A stretch of 53,312 bases of DNA from an uncultured Eubacteriales bacterium (GTDB taxonomy: Bacteria; Bacillota; Clostridia; Oscillospirales; Acutalibacteraceae): the NCBI GenBank assembly GCA_934488615.1, contig CAKSSJ010000013.1, forward strand, positions 1 through 53,312, read 5' to 3'. Positions 49,498-53,312 of this stretch are shown one piece after another (position 1 is the stretch's first letter; every line of letters begins with the position of its first letter). The position numbers and the translations under genes were made by a program. Below the pieces are notes generated by a model that was given only the letters and a program-made list of their open reading frames with translations, searched no databases and was not told the DNA's origin.

Positions 49498-49701
49498 TTA
49501 CTCATCCGTCATCTTAAAAAGCTCATTCGGCGTGCAGTTAAAAATTTGGCAGAGTGCATCAATATTTTCATACTGAATCGACTTGGTTTCGTTGTTTATC
49601 ATGCGGCTGAAGTTCTGATAGCTCATGCCGAGCTGCTTATAGAGCCAGTATTTTGTTTTGCCGTTCTTTTCAAGTAAGCTCAAAACATCTAACTTTATCA
49701 T
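49498..49701 (-). CDS. Small XRE-family regulator
   Basis: A 67-residue single helix-turn-helix of the YozG/Cro type (LLEKNGKTKYWLYKQLG, SYQNFSRMIN, YENIDALCQIFNCTPNELF). A GGAGAGATATC ribosome site precedes ATG 49701. A 12-base palindrome CTAATACATTAG lies upstream at about 49768-49779 and could be its operator. Divergent from fucU by about 218 bases. Confidence 0.85.
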   Translation of the reverse strand: MIKLDVLSLLEKNGKTKYWLYKQLGMSYQNFSRMINNETKSIQYENIDALCQIFNCTPNELFKMTDE

Positions 49702-49881
49702 AAGATATCTCTCCGTAATATACTTTCTTGTGAGATAATATTATACTTTTACTGCTTGAATATAGACTAATACATTAGATAATTGCCCTTATTTAACATT
49801 TTAATAGCTTAAACAAAAAATTACAACCGAATTTATGTAACTTTTTCCTGTATTTCTCTTTATTTTTCTTTAAACATCAGT

Positions 49882-49887
49882 TATAAT
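49882..49887 (+). promoter_or_regulatory. Likely -10 element of fucU
   Basis: TATAAT, 33 bases before the start codon, followed by AAAAGGAG. The only -35 candidate at 17 bases is TTTATT (49859-49864), which is weak and suggests need for an activator. Confidence 0.4.
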
Positions 49888-49919
49888 AAACTAAATATAG
49901 ATAAAAGGAGTATATTACT

Positions 49920-50348
49920 ATGCTTAAAAACATACCTTCGATTCTTTCACCCGAGCTTCTTAAAATTCTCATGGAAATGGGTCACGGCGACTACATCGTA
50001 ATCGGCGACGGCAATTTCCCCGCCGTTACAAATGCTCAGCGTCTTGTCCGCCTTGACGGTCACGGTGTTCCCGAAATTCTCGACGCTATTCTCAAGCTCA
50101 TGCCGCTTGACACATATGTTGACGCTCCCGTTTCTCTCATGGATAACGGCGATCCCGACAACCGTCCCGAAATCTGGGCTACATACAAAGAGATCGTCGA
50201 GAAGAATGAGGGCGACAAGAACATCGGCCTTATCGAGCGTTTTGACTTCTACGACAAGGCAAAGAATGCTTTTGCAATCGTTGCAACAGGTGAAACAGCA
50301 ATTTACGCTAATATTATTCTCCAAAAGGGTGTTGTAATAAATGACTAA
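49920..50348 (+). CDS. fucU: RbsD/FucU family protein (L-fucose mutarotase)
   Basis: A 142-residue sugar mutarotase of the RbsD/FucU family, which interconverts anomers of fucose. The conserved GHGDYIVIGDGNFPA (His and Asp of the active site near residues 22-30) and DRP/ETAIYANIILQKG ending are present. AAAAGGAG precedes the ATG. It overlaps the next gene by eight bases, so the two are translated together. The pair suggests a deoxy-sugar (fucose or rhamnose) use operon. Confidence 0.9.
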   Translation: MLKNIPSILSPELLKILMEMGHGDYIVIGDGNFPAVTNAQRLVRLDGHGVPEILDAILKLMPLDTYVDAPVSLMDNGDPDNRPEIWATYKEIVEKNEGDKNIGLIERFDFYDKAKNAFAIVATGETAIYANIILQKGVVIND

Positions 50349-51804
50349 AAGAGTTTTAGCCTTTGACTTCGGCGCATCAAGCGGCAGAGCGATAATCGGT
50401 TGCTTCGACGGCGACAAAATCACACTTGAAGAAGTACACCGTTTTTCAAATGACCCTGTAAGCGTCGGCGGTACGGTATATTGGGATGTTCTGCGCCTTT
50501 TTTATGAGATCAAGCAGGGCATTATCAAGGCAAAAATCGCAGGCGGCTTTGATTCGATCGGAATTGACACATGGGGCGTCGACTTCGGACTTATCGACTC
50601 CGAGGGCAAGCTGATGGAAAATCCCGTTCACTACCGTGATGCAAGAACCGTCGGACTTGTTGATGAAGCCTTCAAGACTATGCCGAAAGAAAAACTTTAC
50701 GGCATTACAGGAATTCAGTTCATGGAGCTGAACACCCTTTTTCAGCTTATTGCTCTGAAAAAATACAGACTGTGGATGCTTGAGCGGGCGGATAAAATGC
50801 TCTTTATGCCCGACCTTTTCGGCTATATGCTCACGGGCAAAATGTGCGCCGAATACTCGATAGCCTCCACATCACAGCTCATTGACCTTAACAAGAGAAC
50901 GTGGTCAAAAGAGATTCTTGACGCTTTCGGAATCAAGGAATCTATCTTTGCCCCGCTCGTTCAGCCGGGTACGGTTCTCGGCGAGCTTTCAAAGGAGATC
51001 TGCGAGGAATGCGGCGTTAATCCCGTTCCCGTCATTTCCGTCTGCGGTCACGACACTCAGTCGGCTATCACCTCCGTTCCGTGCGAGGACGGCGATTTTG
51101 CTTTCCTCTCGAGCGGTACATGGTCGCTCTTCGGCACAGAGCTGGACAAGCCGATAGTCAATGAGACCTCAATGAACATAAATATCACGAACGAGGGCGG
51201 CTTCGACGGTTCGACAGGCTTTCTCAAGAACATAATCGGACTTTGGCTCATTCAGGAGAGCCGCCGTCAATGGAAAAGAGAGGGCAAGGAATATTCCTAT
51301 GCCGATCTTGAGAAGCTTGCGCTTGCCGCAGATCCATTCAAGTGCTTCATTGACCCCGACGCTCCCGAGTTTGTTCCTCACGGCAACATTCCCGAGCGTG
51401 TGCGTGAATTCTGCCGCAAAACAGGTCAATACGTTCCCGAAACGGTCGGCGAAATCATGCGCTGTATCTACGAAAGCCTTGCAATGAAATACAGGCTGAC
51501 ATTTGAAAAGCTTCGTGAATGTACGGAGCGTGACTACCCTGTTATTCATGTTATCGGCGGCGGAACCAAGGACGGCTTGCTTTGTCAGATGACGGCAAAC
51601 TCCTGCGACCGCACGGTTAAGGCAGGACCGATTGAAGCCACCGTCATGGGCAACGTTGCCGTTCAGCTCATGTCCGACGGTTCTGTTAAAAATATCGGAC
51701 AGGCAAGAAAAATCGTTGCCGACTCCTCCGAGCTTAAAACCTTTGAGCCGAAGGACACGGACAAGTGGGCAGGGGCTTATGAGGATTTTCTCAAGGTAAT
51801 TTAA
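50341..51804 (+). CDS. FGGY carbohydrate kinase, rhamnulokinase/fuculokinase-like
   Basis: A 487-residue sugar kinase of the FGGY family. DFGASSGRAIIGCF at the N-terminus is the first phosphate-binding loop. SIGIDTWGVDFGLID and PVHYRDARTVG match rhamnulokinase (RhaB) closely; the second nucleotide loop is SSGTWSLFG and VIGGGTKDGLL is present near 420. Because fucU precedes and overlaps it, an L-fuculose kinase role is possible. Aldolase and isomerase genes are absent from the window. Without the rest of the operon the substrate stays open. Confidence 0.85.
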   Translation: MTKRVLAFDFGASSGRAIIGCFDGDKITLEEVHRFSNDPVSVGGTVYWDVLRLFYEIKQGIIKAKIAGGFDSIGIDTWGVDFGLIDSEGKLMENPVHYRDARTVGLVDEAFKTMPKEKLYGITGIQFMELNTLFQLIALKKYRLWMLERADKMLFMPDLFGYMLTGKMCAEYSIASTSQLIDLNKRTWSKEILDAFGIKESIFAPLVQPGTVLGELSKEICEECGVNPVPVISVCGHDTQSAITSVPCEDGDFAFLSSGTWSLFGTELDKPIVNETSMNINITNEGGFDGSTGFLKNIIGLWLIQESRRQWKREGKEYSYADLEKLALAADPFKCFIDPDAPEFVPHGNIPERVREFCRKTGQYVPETVGEIMRCIYESLAMKYRLTFEKLRECTERDYPVIHVIGGGTKDGLLCQMTANSCDRTVKAGPIEATVMGNVAVQLMSDGSVKNIGQARKIVADSSELKTFEPKDTDKWAGAYEDFLKVI

Positions 51805-51841
51805 CAGAACTGCAAGTACGGGACTATAAGGGTGATTGAAT

Positions 51842-52438
51842 ATGACCGAAAAGGATAAAAAATCAATTGTTTCCGCGCTTAAAGTTCTTGCCATATCGGT
51901 CTTTTGTGTTGCTTGCATCGGAATATATTTGTTGTTTTGTTTTCTGTTAGCAGCCGATTCGTTAAACTACGGCGAGTACGGATATATCGGCAAGATTATT
52001 CTTGCCACCGTTCTTGTTGCATCTGCCGCTTTGCTTGCACTTGCACTGTTCGGCAAAACAGGCAAAGTCAAAAGAGTAATTGCATTGATAGCCTGCGCCG
52101 TACTTATCGCTTCGTTTTTCCCTCTCTTGGATGTAACCGATAAGCTGTGTGCAAAGCCTTACACGAAATTTTCGCCCGAAAATTGGAACAGAACAGCTCA
52201 AATACATCCGAATCTTTTACAATACATGGTACCCGACCTTGAAGAAAAATATAATTTTGTCGGCATGGATATTTCAGAGGTTGATAAATTGCTTGATTTG
52301 AAAAACTGGGGACCGTCAAATTACGGACGGGAATACTATCACCGAATCGGAGGGGCTTATAAATTTCTTGTTATCAGCTATGACAAAAACGGCAAGGTCA
52401 CAAAATTTTATACTACTGACGATATAGGGGTGGGATAA
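51842..52438 (+). CDS. Hypothetical membrane protein, first of a related series
   Basis: A 198-residue protein with three hydrophobic segments (about 11-36, 46-66, 72-92), then an extracytoplasmic part of about 100 residues. The latter contains NFVGMDISEVDKLL, YYHRIGG and LVISYDKNGKVTKF, which recur in the next gene. The family is unknown to me. The start ATG 51842 follows AAGGGTGATTG (the frame opens with TTG at 51836). It begins 37 bases after the sugar kinase and may be a separate unit. Confidence 0.75.
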   Translation: MTEKDKKSIVSALKVLAISVFCVACIGIYLLFCFLLAADSLNYGEYGYIGKIILATVLVASAALLALALFGKTGKVKRVIALIACAVLIASFFPLLDVTDKLCAKPYTKFSPENWNRTAQIHPNLLQYMVPDLEEKYNFVGMDISEVDKLLDLKNWGPSNYGREYYHRIGGAYKFLVISYDKNGKVTKFYTTDDIGVG

Positions 52439-52440
52439 AA

Positions 52441-53007
52441 ATGAAAAACAAAGGCTTGAAAATTGCTCTTAAAATTCTCTTAGCTCTTTTGGTTGCAGGA
52501 ATACTATTTGGTATTTATTTCATAACAAGACTTTCCTTTATCGGTCCTGCGATTAGCTCAGGGAAATACAGTCATCTCGGTGAAAACCTTACTTCGATTA
52601 TTCTTATTGCAGCGTATCTTTGCGCTTGCATTACAATTTTCTTTAAAAAGAAAAGGCTTGTCAGCGGAATAGTTTCTTTTATCCTTATAATAAGTGTTAT
52701 TCCTGCTCTCGGCGTAGCTAACACCGTTGTTGCTGCCAAGGAGTATCAGACCTTTAATCAGGAAATCTGGAACGACCCCAAATATTATAACTGCCGTCAA
52801 TACATGATCGACGATATTACCAATAAAAACAATTTTGTCGGAATGGACATTAGAGAGGTCAAAGACATTCTCGGATTTGATTGCTATGAACTGTTTGAAA
52901 GTAACACTTTCTATTATGAAGTCGGCCAGGAATTCCCCGGATATAAAAAACTCGTAATCACTTATGACGATAACGGCAAGGTTACCTCGGCTGTGGTTCA
53001 AGGGTAG
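52441..53007 (+). CDS. Hypothetical membrane protein, paralogue of the preceding gene
   Basis: A 188-residue protein with the same plan as 51842-52438: three hydrophobic segments (about 8-32, 43-62, 68-87) and a tail with NNFVGMDIREVKDILG, FYYEVG and LVITYDDNGKVTS. It starts two bases after its neighbour, whose end carries the ribosome site (GGGGTGGG). This is a tandem duplication that has diverged in the membrane part more than in the tail. Confidence 0.78.
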   Translation: MKNKGLKIALKILLALLVAGILFGIYFITRLSFIGPAISSGKYSHLGENLTSIILIAAYLCACITIFFKKKRLVSGIVSFILIISVIPALGVANTVVAAKEYQTFNQEIWNDPKYYNCRQYMIDDITNKNNFVGMDIREVKDILGFDCYELFESNTFYYEVGQEFPGYKKLVITYDDNGKVTSAVVQG

Positions 53008-53020
53008 GAGAGTTGATTTT

Positions 53021-53312
53021 ATGAGAAAATCAAAAAAGAAACTTTTTATTCCCGTTTTAGTAATTGTTCTTTTAGCAGTATCGGCATGCGGTTTCCTTGT
53101 ATATTGGGATAATCACGGAATTATAACAAAGGTTGATTCAATCGAAGAAGTTGCCGAATACGGAGCAACGGACTTTTTCCCAACTGATTACCAGAATTAT
53201 AAAAATGTTCACTTTGTGAAAAACAACAGGCGGCAATTGATATTTGAATCCGAGTCGGTCACTATGAAAATCACAGATCCCGAGAAATTCGAGTCTTTGA
53301 AAGCCGACATTG
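53021..53312 (+). CDS. Hypothetical lipoprotein-like or membrane protein (partial, cut by window end)
   Basis: Begins MRKSKKKLFIPVLVIVLLAVSACGFL, a basic and hydrophobic N-terminus with a lipobox-like VSAC, then at least 70 further residues (IEEVAEYGATDFFPTDYQNYKNV) with no stop before 53312. It follows the paralogue pair by 13 bases with AGGAG in between. No NFVGMD motif is present in the visible part. I do not recognise it. Confidence 0.7.
   Translation, partial: MRKSKKKLFIPVLVIVLLAVSACGFLVYWDNHGIITKVDSIEEVAEYGATDFFPTDYQNYKNVHFVKNNRRQLIFESESVTMKITDPEKFESLKADI

Overview
The window looks like a chromosomal segment of a strictly anaerobic, spore-forming gut Clostridium relative (Ruminococcaceae/Oscillospiraceae-like). 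The signs are an NADH-dependent [FeFe]-hydrogenase operon of the HndABCD type next to a large single-chain pyruvate:ferredoxin oxidoreductase, SpoVT, a Firmicutes-type LexA, two T-box leaders, a TagB/TagF-like glycerophosphotransferase, zinc-type L28, and many short InlB-like repeats in a secreted protein. It is mostly core chromosome with small accessory islands. I see no CRISPR array, prophage, rRNA or complete transposon. Taxonomy is inference from gene content.

Layout. 1-400: tRNA-Ser(GGA) with a duplicated tail/terminator. 451-1704: ArsC-like and TtcA-like genes, divergent from lon-engB (1790-4790). 5010-6272: secreted lipase, followed by an internally deleted IS1182-like element with perfect ends (6293-6823). 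6836-10114: a Wzm/Wzt exporter with a pyruvyl-transferase, divergent from gltX-glnS-membrane protein (10292-14316). 14572-19720: Rex box and hydrogenase operon, converging on PFOR (19898-23437). 23683-29576: glycerophosphotransferase, L28, a phosphoglycerate mutase, and thrS-ybaK under a threonine T-box whose leader is split from thrS by a small repeat element. 29638-34016: three short XRE regulators and a 1028-residue secreted CHAP/InlB-repeat protein with operator-like sites at its promoter. 34151-40068: DUF896, a QueG-like iron-sulfur protein, a possible ADP-ribosyltransferase-fold protein, spoVT, lysoplasmalogenase-like, serine hydrolase and a GDPD-like protein that has lost its catalytic residues. 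40148-45042: lexA with two SOS boxes, a frameshifted DUF1893 gene, a MIF homologue, then a cysteine T-box controlling cysE-cysS. 45085-49186: RHH protein, second YbaK-type deacylase, DUF975, acyltransferase and ComM/YifB. 49294-53312: repeat element, XRE, fucU plus sugar kinase, and a run of related small membrane proteins cut by the window end.

How the genes work together. PFOR makes reduced ferredoxin from pyruvate. The Hnd complex can dispose of electrons from ferredoxin and NADH as H2, and the Rex operator ties its transcription to the NADH/NAD+ ratio. Translation supply is a second theme: GltX, GlnS, ThrS, CysS, two editing deacylases, TtcA, EngB and L28, with Thr and Cys supply sensed by T-boxes. 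The third theme is the cell surface: teichoic-acid-like polymer synthesis and export, lipase, serine hydrolase, GDPD-like protein and the repeat adhesin/hydrolase.

Many start codons were moved downstream from the longest open frame because a Shine-Dalgarno sequence, or a promoter overlapping the longer start, decides the site. These choices are stated in the entries. Function calls rest on recognised motifs and remembered family features, not on searches.
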